Shown here: positions 50,724-64,000 of the stretch, piece after piece
How the letters are laid out: every line of letters starts with the position of its first letter
How positions within the stretch are numbered: position 1 is the stretch's first letter
DNA from: Mansonella perstans
Taxonomy: Eukaryota > Nematoda > Chromadorea > Rhabditida > Onchocercidae
Reading direction: 5' to 3'
DNA: 64,000 nt
Assembly (NCBI GenBank): GCA_037074765.1
Contig: JBAMDO010000576.1
Location: 124,001 to 188,000, forward strand
Program-made: the position numbers and the translations under genes
Notes under the pieces: model-generated
What the model saw: only the letters and a program-made list of their open reading frames with translations
Databases searched by the model: none
What the model was told of the DNA's origin: nothing

Positions 50724-53700
50724 CAGTTTTTATTTTAGTTACAATCAATCGAATAATTCATACGTATTCATTGTTCATTACAGCATTCAGCTAGAAAATA
50801 AGAATTTTCAGGGGAAGAAAACATTCTAGACAGTGCAGGATATAGAAATGAGAAAATGAAGGACTTATATGGAGATGGCAGAATGATTTGACATTTAAAT
50901 TGTAAGATTTGGAAGCTGGTTCAAGTGGAAAAGTGAAGAGTTTCAATCAATTTTGAAAAAAAGAAGATTTGGTATTTGAGACTTCCTAAAGTAAAATAAT
51001 GGATTCATAATGTTCAGCTCGTTTTCGTGGCAATTAAAATGATTCGGATGACATCATGTCATCATTATAATCAATGAACGATGGAAACTCAGATCATAAT
51101 GATTTCTGAGTTGACAATTCCGAATACTAATAGATTGATACTACTATCGTTCTGTTTCACTTCAGAAAATCAAGAATTCTTACATAGGTATCTGAAACCG
51201 GAAGATGGGGCAATTAATTTTTGTATCGTCCTTAGAGGATGATAAACAGAAGTGTTGATTAAATTTTAAGAACTGCCTTTGTTGCTCTTACTTATGCAGC
51301 AGATCGATTTGTACTTTTAAAATAATTTGAATAATGAGTAATCAATAATCTGCTAAATATTTGACTGGTGAGTTAAATTAACCAAACATTTCAAATAACA
51401 ATTTTTAATAATTATGAAATCAGCAACACACTACTATCAATAAGGCTTTTTTTTTTTAAATTATTGGAAAAAGTTAAGCACAATTAAAAAAGAAATCTTT
51501 CTTTGGTTCAATAGAGCTACAGGATTTTTTAAGAATTTCATTTTCTAATCATGTTGACGACTTATTTTTTTCCGATTAATTTAACCTAAAAATTGTTAGG
51601 TTAGACGAAATATTTGCTTAATCTCGTTCGAAAAAAAAATAACTTTTTCAGAATGTGCAGCTATTTGAAAATAATTATTAAGTTCTAAGTCCGAAACTTG
51701 AGCGATTGAAGCTTGAGCGATTTAAAATGCAGCTCAACGCAAAAACACTTTCAAATTTAATTATTATTTAATTAATTCAATGAAATGAATGAAAAAAAAG
51801 AAGTAAAACGAAACCAACAATGCTAATTCAAATTTTCTCTCTAATTTCTTTACCATAGCTATTTAACTATAAAGAGGTATCGAAAATAATTTATATGATG
51901 AAAAAAAATTATTCTACGATGCTTGTAGAATCATCTATTTGTAACGAAACAAATCTTACTTCAGTTCTGTTATCATACTGTGTTTTGATCAGTACGCAGT
52001 AGCGAAAAAGAATCCACGTTGCATCGATAATGAAATCTTTTGATCTGACATCTGTTTATCATCCCTCACAATTAAAATTTGTTTTTCTTATCAACAAAAA
52101 ATTGCAAACTTGAGAGTTTGATCCGTAAGCTTCTTCATACAAACACGCAAGATTTTGGAGATATCTTGTTAAAATTATTTGCTAAAATGAAAATGAAACG
52201 GATTTTTTCCGCAATTTTTTAATAGCTTTCTTATTCATTAGTGTGAAAATAGAATTAAATTTCAAGCCATTTCATGGAAAAGAGAAAGATTAAAGCTTAA
52301 AGGTGCCTTATATGACATTGGCTCACCATTTAGCTTTGAAAAGTTTTTAACTTTAATTGTGTCAAGTTTCTGTGAAACACAGGAAGTGAGGGATATGGCG
52401 GTTATTTGGGCTGTGGTAATTATAAGAAAATAAGGATCATAATTTGGGTTATACGTCAGAAATCGTTTGTGGAATTTCTGGAGAATAAGAAAAAAATTCA
52501 AATCCACAAAGAATGGATTAAAATTCAAATCCACAAAGAATGGATTAAAACCTTAATTCTTCGTGTATTCTACGTGTATTTCGTATAATGAGTTGATAGT
52601 TTGGTTCCCAAAACAACTATAATTAAATAGAAACACAGTATTTAAAATGATGAAGGACTAATTCTTAACATTTTCCGTGCTTGCAATGGCAAAAAAGCGA
52701 CGGTACAGAATTGGGCATGAATTTCCTGATTGAGAACGTGATGACAGCTCCTTGTTAGTTGATTGAATCCTTCAACTGATGAAAGCAATTTGCGATTAGC
52801 AAAACTTTCTTCCTCAATCTCTTTTTAGACTAACCACAAGGATCCAGTCTGTTAAATGAATGAACGACAGAAATTTCCATCCTACAACTTTTCAAAAAAA
52901 ACTTTACAATTTAAGAAAAAACTTAAATTCCAGAAAAAACTTAACACACATATATGCACACACACGAACTAAGGAGCTTCAGCCGTTTTACTTTAGATTT
53001 AACTCTATCTCTACTATCTCTGCTTAGAAATACTTTCAAAAAGAAATTGGTTCCATTCACATCACAAAAATAAAGATGTTAGTAATATCTGATTTTTTGC
53101 ATTTCCCTTTGGGATACCGCGGATAGCTAAGCTCGACACTATACCGCTTCCCATTCTTGCAGATGTAGGAATTAATATTTCTTAAAATACAAAAAGCAAT
53201 TACTGAAAAAAAAGTACTAATTTATTAATTTCACATCGTTTTAATATGAAAATTTCAAAAAAAAATTTTAAAAATCTAGTACTATCATTAACAAATATTT
53301 TATTTATTATTTATATGAAAATATATGCATCACTTGACTGATTATTTACAAATTCGTTTAAAAAACATTTTCCAAAATACATAACGGTTTTAATGAATGG
53401 TATAAGTTCTACGCTCCGAAATTAATAGTGTTTATGTAGTTTTCTTGGTATGATAATTTTTCATGACTTAGTGTTGTTTTCTGGATTTCTTTTTAGAATC
53501 TTCAACAAATTCTTTTACAATTTGAAATTTCTAAACATTCGCAATTAATCGGTACAACTACGAATTTTCATTTCACATTCATTTGAATGTGCTTGATTTC
53601 CAGCTTTCTTCCAATCCATTTAAAAAAAAAAACGTATTCCCTCCTTTCATTAGCGTAATTGATTAGTTAACCAGAAATGAAGTGTGAGACAACAAGCTAT

Positions 53701-54037
53701 AATAGGCTAATTCGTATCAAAACTATAGCAAAAGGCAGGTTTCTTGCTATGTATCGTGAATATTTCGGACAGCTAAAGTGATTTTGTATAAATCAGTGTT
53801 ACAAATTTTCCATTCTTCTAGTGATATCCACAAAATTCAATCTATGCAGTGCAAAAATATCTCAAGAATTAAATATGTCGCTTCTGCTTAAGCAATTTAT
53901 GCAAATTCTTTTTGTTATACTAATAAAATGCCGTTAAACTTTAGCATAAATGATTCAATAAAACATTAATTATACTCGAACAGAAAAAAATTTTTCATAA
54001 TAGCCAACATATAAAAATTATAGTAATAAATTCTTTG
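50724..54037. other. Intergenic, no gene seen
   Basis: AT-rich spacer. It includes a 26-bp tandem duplication (AATTCAAATCCACAAAGAAT plus GGATTA) at about 52497-52549. A small GC-richer island at 53105-53170 carries an open stretch of about 30 codons that I do not recognise. Confidence 0.5.
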
Positions 54038-54794
54038 TTATGAACGTGGTCTTTCCTTTTTTCCTTTGAACAATGCAATCAATGATGTATTTGCTACTTT
54101 AACAATCTTAAAACGGACGCCAGGTATATCACCTACAGCATGTCCCTTTCGACCAAAGCCAGCAACAAGAACTTCGTCGTTTTCCTGAAAAAAAAAACTT
54201 CACTGCAGATTGAAGGTTGAACCAGATATTTTTTCTTGCGAAACTATAGTGCGCACAAAGAAAAGAAATGAAAATTAGGAGTGAAAATTGGAATAGCTTA
54301 CTTCAATGAAATTTAAGCAACCATCATTTGGTACAAATGCTGTGATCTTTTTTCCATTTTTAATTAACTGTACACGAACACATTTGCGAATAGCTGAGTT
54401 AGGCTGTTTTGCTTCAACACCTCTAAAATCAAAACATTACTTGAAAGATATCCTTAAGAATGAAAAAGCAGTAAAAATCAAGTAATAATCTATTCAAGCA
54501 ACTGATTATCTTAGCAGAATAGCTTGAAGGATAATGATACACAAGAAATCAGAATTCATCCTAGATAATTACATCAACCAATAAAGAAAATCACTTAAAA
54601 TGCTAAGCTTTCAATCAGAAAATTGCTTACACTTTTTCCAGAACGATACCTTTCGCATGCGATGCTGCACCAAATGGATTTGCTTTCCATCGTGTCCCCA
54701 AATGTGCCTTCTTGTACCCTTTATCATTCCATCGCTGGGCTTGCCTATGTGTTTTTAACTTACGTGCTGTACGTATACCTTTCGGTTTTCCCAT
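54038..54794 (-). CDS. rps-23: 40S ribosomal protein S23
   Basis: RPS23 (uS12) lies at the decoding centre of the small ribosomal subunit and governs accuracy. Three exons (54794-54631, 54422-54302, 54184-54038) join in phase to 143 residues, exactly the usual eukaryotic length. Diagnostic motifs are [40 protein letters not shown], the [15 protein letters not shown] loop whose proline is hydroxylated in other eukaryotes, [20 protein letters not shown] and [16 protein letters not shown], ending ERPRS. A strong acceptor-like ATTTTGCAG ends 14 nt before the ATG, consistent with spliced-leader addition. The region upstream is a partial duplicate of this 5' end (separate entry). Confidence 0.97.
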
Positions 54795-54897
54795 GACTCA
54801 ATGCTTCTAACTGCAAAATGAAATAGCGTTTTTAATTTACGTATACCCTTCGATTTTCCCATGACTCAATGCTTCTAACTACAAAATGAAATAGCGA
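54771..54897 (-). repeat. Tandem duplication of the RPS23 5' end, including start codon and splice acceptor
   Basis: Sequence 54839-54897 repeats 54771-54829 (offset 68 bp) with a few changes. The duplicate carries its own ATG at 54862-54860 and the first codons MGKSKGIR. Its copy of the acceptor reads TTTTGTAG instead of TTTTGCAG. The two ATGs are 68 nt apart and so out of frame. Confidence 0.85.
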
Positions 54898-57800
54898 GTA
54901 GAATAAGAATAAAGAGAGAGCTTAATAAGTACATTTAAAAACGAATTGGAATTATAAATCAATGAATTGAATGGAATTAAATTATACACAGTGAATTATT
55001 TACTATCTTAAGAGGTACACAGTATCTCATTAATTTGTATACTTTACTGTATATCTTACAATCGCATTTATTCTACTGATATATATACTTCCAATACTAA
55101 TAACAAATAAATGATCTAATCAATATTCAATTCTATTCATTTAATAATTTAATAAACTCTGCAGTGCATCTTCGGGCAACAATAACGATAGCGAAATAAC
55201 ATGAACATGTTCAAGGATACGCTAAGTAAACTTAATTATATCTGATCTACGTGAAATTCATTAAAATTAAATAACAATTTGAAGCAAAAAAAAAAATTCT
55301 TTGACTGGAAATATACATAGAAAATGGTCCATGCTAAATCATTACTACAACATGAAACAGCGAATAAAAATAAACAAATTTTCTATACTTCCATAAAAAT
55401 TATTTTTGTCTAAATAGTTGTTTATGCAAAGCAGGGTCAAATATAATTTTTTAATGCATGTCAGTTGTATTCTAAAAGGTATCAAATTTTGTAAAAAATC
55501 TCTGGTTAAGTGTCATTTGTTTTGCTTATCAATGTAAGAATCAATGATGAAATAGCAATAAATCCATTTTAATTCTCACTTTAAACGAATTGTTGTTCAC
55601 TTAAAATATAACATAAATTGGGCAGAATTTTAATTCTAATCTAATTGATAAGAAAATAAAACGTACAAAGTTATCAGCTATCAGTTATCTATTAAAATTC
55701 GCACATTAACCATATATTTTGAACAAAACCATTACAGCGATACAATCATTGTGATATAACTTTATAAAATCAAAATAGTTTCACAAAAATGTTGTAAATT
55801 GAAAAAATAATATCTCACGGAGATTTCTTGTTAAATGAATAATTGGTGTTTGTAAGTAGAAAAATTCGATGCAAGCTAATTTCTATTGAAAAATAAACAT
55901 TGCAAACTTATGACATTTCATGAAAGAAAAGAGGATGAACAATCAGAAGAATATTTCCAATATTAATTTTTTATTTACTCATAGATATTATGTCAGGCTA
56001 TTATAGAATTTATTTTAAAAACTTGCTATGAAATAATTTCAGTTTATTTCTTGAATATGGAAAGAATAGTTTTCTTCTGTGATCAATTTTTTTGAATTTT
56101 AAATTTTATATTTCATATGAAATAAATTCTATATTTTTTATAGAATTAAAAGAAACGAACTATAATTTTTTACACTAAATTTTATATTTTATATGGAAGA
56201 TGTTGTATTAATTTTTACAAAAGTTAATCAGTTTTCACAGAGGTTAACTAGTTTTCACATTTTACATAAAAGTAAAGTGGAACTAAATTTTTTAGCATTT
56301 CTCTTATTGAGAAAGCTTATTTAGCCGAAGAAGGATAGGAGAAGATTTGAGAAGAGCACTTGAAGGATATCAACGCAAATCTCAATATCTGCCTTGTTCG
56401 TTATGTTCACAATAATATCGCAGTGAACAAAATGATTTTCAGAAAGAGTTGTACGTTTTGATTAAAATTAAATCATTCAGGACCTTATTTCAAGGCTCAT
56501 TTCCTAACATAATAATATGTGATTTTGTTATTTCATTACGAGTTCCTTCTTTATCCAAAGCAAGCTGCGATTTAGTAATTTCAATATTTAAGGAAGATAA
56601 TGTTGAGATCATTCGCCTGACTAAAACTACAGTTTGTTAGCAATTTGAACGTAATATTGGTTATCATAATGCTATTCTCTTAACAGTTGGAATTATTCTG
56701 ATAATATTGTTTCTTCTATTTAATTTTAAAATTATTTAATCATAAATGTGAAATGAATTCTCAAAACTAGCAGAATGTTTTCTGCTTGAAAAATTCTCTG
56801 CTAAGAAATCTATGCCATCAAATTCATAATAAAAATTTGAAAATTCATAATAAGAATTTGATGCAAAGTGATTTTCATCAAAAAATAAAGTATTATTATT
56901 ATTATTATTATTATTATGTTAGTATTTGTATTATCAAAAAATAAAAAGTGCTGGCCAGATTGTTACGATGTCACTTTGCGAATATCCAATTAGATTATCG
57001 TCAATAATACTAACATGATCAGAATTGCAGGAGCCCCTATTCAATATTATTTAATGATTTGAAATTATTTGAATAGAGTGATAAAAACAGCGTGTTGAAT
57101 GATGAATTCTTTTTTAATGTATTGCATTTAATAGGATATAATATAGTTTCTCGTATTTTATTGCATTTTATTTTTTTAATCAAATTTCAATTAAATTTTT
57201 TGACTTAATGATCAATTTGATAATAAAAAAATCGAACAATGTTTTTAGAAATGACTGATATTGGAAATGAGAGAGAAATACTTTCTGAAGCGGAAAGGGA
57301 AAGGAATAATTCATATATTGGCTGAGGTAATTTAAAATGAATTGTTTGTGCGATTATAGTTTGAGCTTGAAATAAGCATTTGCTCATTTTCATTTTCAAT
57401 AGTTCCTAACATCAGCATTTAACATCTGGCATTGTAGTGGTCCAAATTATTAGAAAACAGCTTTCATTTCTAAATAAGCCAACGAACAGATGGATTCAGA
57501 GCTAGAATGTGCTAATCTATGGGTTAACTTATTAGAGGTAAAAGTAATCAATAGGCATCATTGTTTTTTGGTTGCGTAATCGATTAGAAATTAATAATTA
57601 TTCCAAAGAAATAGTTGGAAAAATTTCGATTTAAAGAAGACAAACAGCAGTAGTAATAGTGGTAATGGTAATAGTAGTAGATCAAATTTAAAGAATTTTA
57701 ACAAATTCTTTATTAAGTAATGAAAGAAGGGAAGATGACAGAGGAAAAGAAGTACAAGTAATAATTATGATTTTAAATCTAACGAATTAATAGCCATAAT

Positions 57801-60800
57801 AAAGTAAGGATAAAATGAATAAAAAATACATCTTCAGACATATGACTCTCCATTTCCGCTATTAGCTATATATTATTCAGCTTGATCCACTTTTCCTGTG
57901 ATTTAAATTATTTCAAAAGATCTTCAAATACTTTCCATTAATGAAAAAGTAAAAAAAAATGAAATTCCACCAATTATTGCTTTTATTTTAAAATCCAAAT
58001 TTCCCAAAAATTTTATTGAATTTATATATTCTTTTTTTCATAGACTTCAGGTAATTTTTTTTTTCTAATAATGTATACCGGTAATATTAGTTTACTCTTT
58101 GTTTTTGCGTGTTTACGTGAAATCCATTCTTATGAAGTCAAGAAAATATGCCCGTCGCAAGAAAGAAAGAAAAAAGAAAGCACTTCCAAAAGTTTCAAAT
58201 GAATCGGACTGAGAAAGTATAACTATTAAAACTTTGGAGTTCGTAGCATATTTTTTTTAGATTCACTTCTTCTTGCTTGGAATATAATAATCCTAATAAC
58301 CTACATCACGCTAGACTGAATAATTTCGTTTATTCATACTAATTTTAGTTATTATAATTTTTATGATTTGTACCTCATAAGTCATGTTAACAAATCTCTC
58401 AATGACATGTCATCTAAAAACAATAACATTTATCATATGATGCATCGTTAAAAATTCCATTTTCATAATAGCTTCATTTATACAATGAATTAAGACTTAA
58501 AAAATCAATATAAAAAGATAATGCATTATTTAGGTTTTCTTTTCGAATGGAAATAGGTTTTCTCATGGGCAGGCAGGTGGTCATTGACTCCTATAGTCTG
58601 TTATAAGCTTCATGAAAATGTTTTCATTACATCAACTTATTATTCATTTCAGGAATACAGCCTTTCTGTTTTGCAATGAAATGTGACTAACTTGGTGAAA
58701 TTTATTTTATGAGCATTTAATATAATTAATTATATCTGTGCCCGGAATGAATTCAAACATGTTGTACATCAATTATTTAGTTTGTGATTTTTCCGCGTGG
58801 CTTTCTATAAGAATTCGTATTATTTATTTGAAATAGAAATAGCAATTAGATAATATAACAATATGGCTAATTTAGTGCAGTGAGAGGAAAAATTTAAAAA
58901 TTTAAAAAAAAAATATTTAAATTAATCTATTTCTAAAGCTTTTTCATTTTTCCATTCATTATACTATATCATGTTGCATTTTTTTGTTTGCATTGCTAAG
59001 CAACCACTTGAATTTGACACTTTTCCTCTCTTTGATCACCGATCGAAGGTTACAATGCTGAATTTTTAAACAGTTTACAATTATTTTGGAATCTTTTGTT
59101 TTGCATAAAAAAAAATTAATTGCTTCTTATATGTGAGATACATCTTCATTTTATTAATTTTATTTCAAAAACCAGAGTACCATTGCGAAACAAATACCAT
59201 AAGCTTAGAAAATAAAACAGTGTTTTTGTTGGCTATTTTCAGCAATATTATCCAGACTATGGATTAACAAAACGGGACAAGTGTTCACAAGTTTGTTTGG
59301 ACAAGTGTTCACAAGTTTGTTCCTAGTAAGTAAAATTGGACTATCATATCAGTAGAGTTATTTCAGTCATTCCAAAATATTGATTAAGTCCTAACATTTA
59401 TGGAAATTTTAATTTGTCAAATTTTGAATTATATTCAAATGCAGGTACAATTCTATTAATTGAGAGGATTGTTGAAAATCTTTTGAAATGTTAATTTTTG
59501 CGCAAAATGTAAGCAGTTTTTTTTTGGTACAAAATAATTTTTGCATTTTGAAATTCCTGTATTTTTTTTTTGTTTATTTTCTTATTTAAAACTTATTTCT
59601 GACATGGAGAAATATGCTTTAAAACATAAACTTTTAATCCAAGCTTGAATTTAAATAACTGACGATTATATAAAAATTTATAGCAAAATTTTTTCTGAAT
59701 TAATCGCTCATAATCAATTCTAGCTTGCAGAAGTATCTGACACCTAAGCGAACAGTGACATATCACTTATAATTAATTCTTTAATATCATATATAAACTA
59801 CATGTTGTAAGGAATTGTATGCGAAATATAAATTTTAACTGGTTACAATTTGACTCTAAATAAAGATGATAAGTTTAAAATAAGTTTAAGATACGCCATT
59901 TGCGTTTTCAATTTAAACCTAATGTAGACGTTATTGCCATAAGTTAGTACAATTAATGAAAAGAAATTTTCAAAGTATTCCAGAAAAACAATAACTCAGT
60001 ACTTCATTGTCAAATAAATTTCACTGTCAAGTTGCTACTGATAGGCTGTCAGTAGCAACTTGATAGGCACATTTTTGACTGCTGTTGCAGCGCTGTTCGT
60101 ATGAATGTTTTGTACGCCAAGATTTCTTTGCTCTACATGTTCCAAAATTAAGGCGCTAATTGATTAAGGTGAATGTGAAGATTAAAGGTAAATACGTAAA
60201 TACGAAGAAATCTATGTAAGGAATTACTAACTACTAAGCAATCACTGCTGCAGGAAGCTTCTTTAACGTCAACCGTATTGCACTTACCACAATAATCCCA
60301 AATTGCAATTTATATATCATCATGATTTTGCTTAGTCGTTAGTCCGAATGAAATTAGGTGAAAATTTTGCTATTTTCAACGAATAGCAAGTAGGATTAGA
60401 TAAGTGCAGGATCGATAGCCTGGATTAATTTCGAGCTTCCAGTACTTCTTTAATTTAAATCCTTTTATTCGAGATTATTTCCCAAAGTAAATTCGAGCTC
60501 AGTAAATTTAGCGGTGTATTTTTTATTATTATCTTTGAAATGTTGCTTGTCATTTCTTTCCAATTAAATATTTTTGCTGTTGTATCTAAATTTCAGTATT
60601 TTTTGCAAAAAGTTTTGTTATTTGGTTTCATATTTGTATCGAACGATTTTACTTTTACAAGAAATCTCAAACAAATGAAATCGACACTTCGAGATAAGTA
60701 GACAAGCAAATATTAGATAATAATGTGTACATGAAATCTGAATGCATATAAGAAATAATCTAGACAATATATAGTCTTGGCACATTTCTAAGAATTACTA

Positions 60801-62171
60801 CTTTTAGATTATTAATGAAAGTAAAATGGATACTGGTGGGAATGTGGATTTTGTGTGACAATGGAAATGAATACTTTTAGCTTTTCAAATTTTCATTTTC
60901 ATGAAAAACGCGTGAAATATGGTGTTTCTGAATTACGGTTCACTGATTTTGATTCTTTCTTATTTAAGCTTGGCTTATTTTTGATTGGCTGGAAGTGAAC
61001 ATTAAAGCAAGAAAATGTTCTTCACATTCGACCTTCTGTTTCACATACCTTTAATTCTAGTGAACTTGTTAAAAATCTTCGAAACATTTTAGTTTGTGAG
61101 GACAAATATATTAAATCGTTATTTACTTAATATTGTTTATATGTTTGTAATTATCTCTATTTCTTACAAACCAGCAATTTCTTCAATGCAATTTACATTC
61201 TTACGATCCGTTCCCCTATCTAGTCTATTTATTTATTTTTATTTAAGCAAGCAAGGATAGTTAAGGATGGCTCAGCATGAATTGGACTCTTTAACTGCAA
61301 TGTCTTTTCTGGTGACGAAATATGTATGTGACATTTTTCTAGCAAGATCAAGAGTTACTCATATTACACCTACCAGTTTATTAGTTATCAAATCCAGTCT
61401 TCTTTTATTCATTAGCTAATCTAAAACCTTCTTCTTCTGGAAACCTATTAGCGCTAGTCTAATTATTTCACTGGTCTAATTCTTTGATTGTCTTTTATGG
61501 TGAACTTTAGACATTACTCAATCTTTTATAGTTGCTTTCAACAATGTAACGCAATGTGACATCGTCAAAAATCAAATCTGACCTTTCAAATGCATTTTCC
61601 AACGTTAGGTTTCCTTTGCCCTATTTCATGCAATTTTTCAAGACTATATCTCACATAAAATAAGCTGTAGTTAAATATAATATCTGAGTCTAATAGCACT
61701 TAATTAAATGTTTGGTATAAAGTAAGCATTTTTTGAATGGCTGAAATGAAATTAACAATAAAATAAAATAATTCTTCAAGCATTCAAAGTTATGTGCAAA
61801 TGTGGCCAGAAGCTTATCAAATATTAGGAATGAGTTACATACTATCATCAATTTCTCCATCAGTACTTCAAAAATATCTTTGGAATATTATTTAATTCGA
61901 CTTTCGTGAAATTTTATTTTGCTCTCTCATTTGAAATCCTTACGAATATTTCATCCCATTAGTTATTTCGGAGATTTGCGAAGAACTAACTGACGTCAAT
62001 TTAATACTTAAAAGACTTCTGATATCACTAATAAAGTATTATTACTAACTAATCTATCCAGTCTATTTTGTTAATAAAACTAAAAAGTAAAAATTATGAA
62101 AAGACTCACCGAATTAAATTAAATCAAAACCAACTACTGTACAAATTCTAACAAAAAGGTAATTTAAGATA
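54898..62171. other. 7-kb gene-poor interval
   Basis: No gene could be supported. Seen here: an ATT microsatellite at about 56891-56918; a 26-codon Lys/Arg-rich ORF at 58132-58212, judged unsupported; a 24-bp tandem duplication (GGACAAGTGTTCACAAGTTT plus GTTT) at about 59276-59322; and a perfect hairpin at 60027-60063. Confidence 0.5.
60027..60063. repeat. Perfect 15-bp hairpin, 7-nt loop
   Basis: TCAAGTTGCTACTGA (60027-60041) and TCAGTAGCAACTTGA (60049-60063) are exact reverse complements around TAGGCTG. It stands alone in gene-poor DNA. It is shorter than a typical pre-miRNA stem and not followed by a T-run, so I assign no function. Confidence 0.85.
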
Positions 62172-62980
62172 ATGGCAACAATTAGAAGTTCTCTCTGTTC
62201 GATATTTCTCGTTTCTTCAATGGCACTGCGATCCAAAAGTGAATATCCGTGGACCTTCGACAATGACTTATTCGGAGGTATTTGTTATAACCTTTGCTTT
62301 TTCTTATCATCAAAATATGCAGTATTAAATACATGAGCAATTTCAAATTTGATTATCGAATAAAAAAAATCCTGATTACCGAATCAGGCCCATATAATAA
62401 GAAAATCAATTATTTATAAAAGTCCAAAGTTTGTTAAAATTAGAAGATTTTTTGGCAAATAAAATAATTCGAAAAATGGACAACCCGCAGTACAAATTAT
62501 TTGCAATTATAGCTTATTTCGCTTCATTTAGAAGATTTCAAGTATCAAGAAGTCTTACATAAATTTTGATGGCAAACTTAAACTTAAGAATTCATTTATT
62601 TAATTTTTATAGAAATTCCGCATAGAAGAATTATCAGTTAAAATTATGCATCAACACTTGTAATTTACTTTTCTCAGTTTTCAAAAAATCATTATCACTA
62701 CTTCAGCATTTATGCATTATCACTAATCCTTTGATATTTTCTATTTTATTCTATGCAAAATGGATATCATTTACATCAACTGAAAAAGATCTGTCACTTT
62801 TTTGTGGTATAAATTGTGATAAGTCATTTATTATGCATTGAATTTAACAAATTTATTTTACTTTTTGTTTTAGCTGTTGCTTCTCTGAAAATCTGCTGAA
62901 TTTTTTAGCTTTAATTGAAAGCCTAGTAGAGCAAGAGGAAAAAAGATCAAGAGAAAATTTCAGGGACTTTCATCAAACAA
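62172..62980 (+). CDS. Possible small secreted protein, first two exons (incomplete)
   Basis: I do not recognise this gene. Exon 1 (62172-62277) begins MATIRSSLCSIFLVSSMALR, a plausible short signal peptide, followed by EYPWTFDNDLFG, and ends at G|GTATTTG. Exon 2 (62909-62980), after TTTTTTAG, continues in phase as ALIESLVEQEEKRSRENFRDFHQT and ends at A|GTATATG. The dibasic KR followed by SRENFRDF could be a prohormone cleavage site, but that is inference from one site. The 3' end is not resolved: a candidate acceptor at 63502-63503 would give six more codons to a TAA, with weak support. About 1 kb of sequence remains to the window edge. Confidence 0.35.
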
Positions 62981-64000
62981 GTATATGTTGATAGTACTTG
63001 AATTTTCCGCATCGTAATTCAGAAAGATTTTGACAGTTTAATAGTTAGATAGCGCTTAATTTTTTATTCTTTTCAAAAACTATACAGGAAATATTATTTG
63101 AGAGCAAGAAGAAACATCACTAATTATGAGAGTTATGATTGTTCAAATTATTTGTTATGAACGTTCAGTTAAAATTCACTCACTGTAAGCACAACTCTCA
63201 TTACGAATAATTGCAACACACCTAGTCATATCCATTTCTTAGTCTCATTTTTTGTACAGATCAAGTTTGTCTTCATATAAAAGTATCAATTGATGAATGA
63301 TATAATGAATTTAATGAAATATGAGAAATTAAAATTCAGACACGATTTCTTAAGTATTTATCTCTAAACTTATTCTTTTCCTGACGATATAATTAGTAAT
63401 GAAATGAAACTTATGTATCGTACATTATATGTATGCATTAATTGCACTGCAGTTAAACATTATTTTTCATTCTCATTGCCATGATAATATGGGAGTGACT
63501 TAGGAAGATGCAATGCTTAAATGGATAAGAGATATGTTTGTTTTTTCCTTAGAAACTTTAGAGTTCTGTGCTTGTATTTACTTCTTAAATGAAAAAATTT
63601 TAAAATATGTTTGTAATCTCAGATTGTTAATCCTTTTGTTCTCTTTTATCATTCATCAGTCACAAATACTTAAAACGTTACGTTACAAGTTCAATTAAAG
63701 GAAAACAAATTACTGCCGATTTACTTTGAATATATATTTTTTCCTCAATTACAAATGAAAGCTGAAAATATACTGATGTCATCTTATCTCTTAATTCATA
63801 TTCGAAGTGAAACAGGTGAAAATGCTTAATGAATTATTTATTAGACTTAATGCCATATAATATATAGCAAGCAAATTCTTACTTTTGAACCTTTTTCAAC
63901 TTACTTCTTCTATTTTTCCTCTCATTTGTGCAATTTTCAAATCTTGAAACTGTGCCATTTTTACAGTTATGTTTTTTGAACAATAAATGAAAATAAAAAT

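Noticed and set aside
58132..58212. 26-codon Lys/Arg-rich ORF resembling a tiny ribosomal protein in composition
   Set aside because: The sequence does not match RPL41 and there is no acceptor or partner exon that I could support.

Overview
The window is AT-rich nuclear DNA of a nematode, most likely a filarial (onchocercid) worm. Genes are split into small exons with GT...TTTCAG introns, and several start codons lie 2-26 nt after an acceptor-like site, as expected for spliced-leader trans-splicing. Two things point to the filarial group: degenerate BEL/Pao retrotransposon pieces, and a decayed fragment of an alphaproteobacterial (Wolbachia-like) mnmE gene inside an intron of a worm receptor gene. 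Species cannot be fixed from the sequence alone.

Layout. 1-295: tandem repeat running off the left edge. 552-4283 (-): a ten-exon, lysine-rich, probably nuclear protein that I do not recognise. 6258-8565 (-): actin-related protein 1 (dynactin filament), seven exons, 376 aa. 9111-10295 (-): ribosomal protein S18, four exons, with tandem copies of its exon 1/intron 1 junction. 10.55-10.71 kb: minisatellite. 11061-16702 (+): EMC1, sixteen exons, 950 aa. 16.7-26.8 kb: ten kilobases with no gene I can support. 26816-27815 (+): unrecognised 209-aa protein. 30519-32868 (+): ATG3, eight exons, with a one-base frame problem in exon 5. 33.7-37.2 kb: BEL/Pao debris in both orientations plus LTR-like sequence. 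38331-39167 (-): unrecognised small protein. 40812-43462 (-): organic solute transporter alpha-like protein, seven exons, 349 aa. 46166-50723 (-): Cys-loop ligand-gated ion channel subunit, thirteen exons, 531 aa, with the mnmE fragment in intron 2. 54038-54794 (-): ribosomal protein S23, with a duplicated 5' end. 55-62 kb: gene-poor. 62172-62980 (+): start of a possible small secreted-protein gene.

The recognised genes are mostly housekeeping (translation, dynein motility, ER membrane protein insertion, autophagy), plus one transporter and one neurotransmitter receptor. They are not an obvious functional cluster. RPS18 and ARP1 are same-strand neighbours 545 bp apart and could share a transcript. 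The exon models come from reading phase-compatible splice sites and family resemblance by eye; no alignment or RNA evidence was available.
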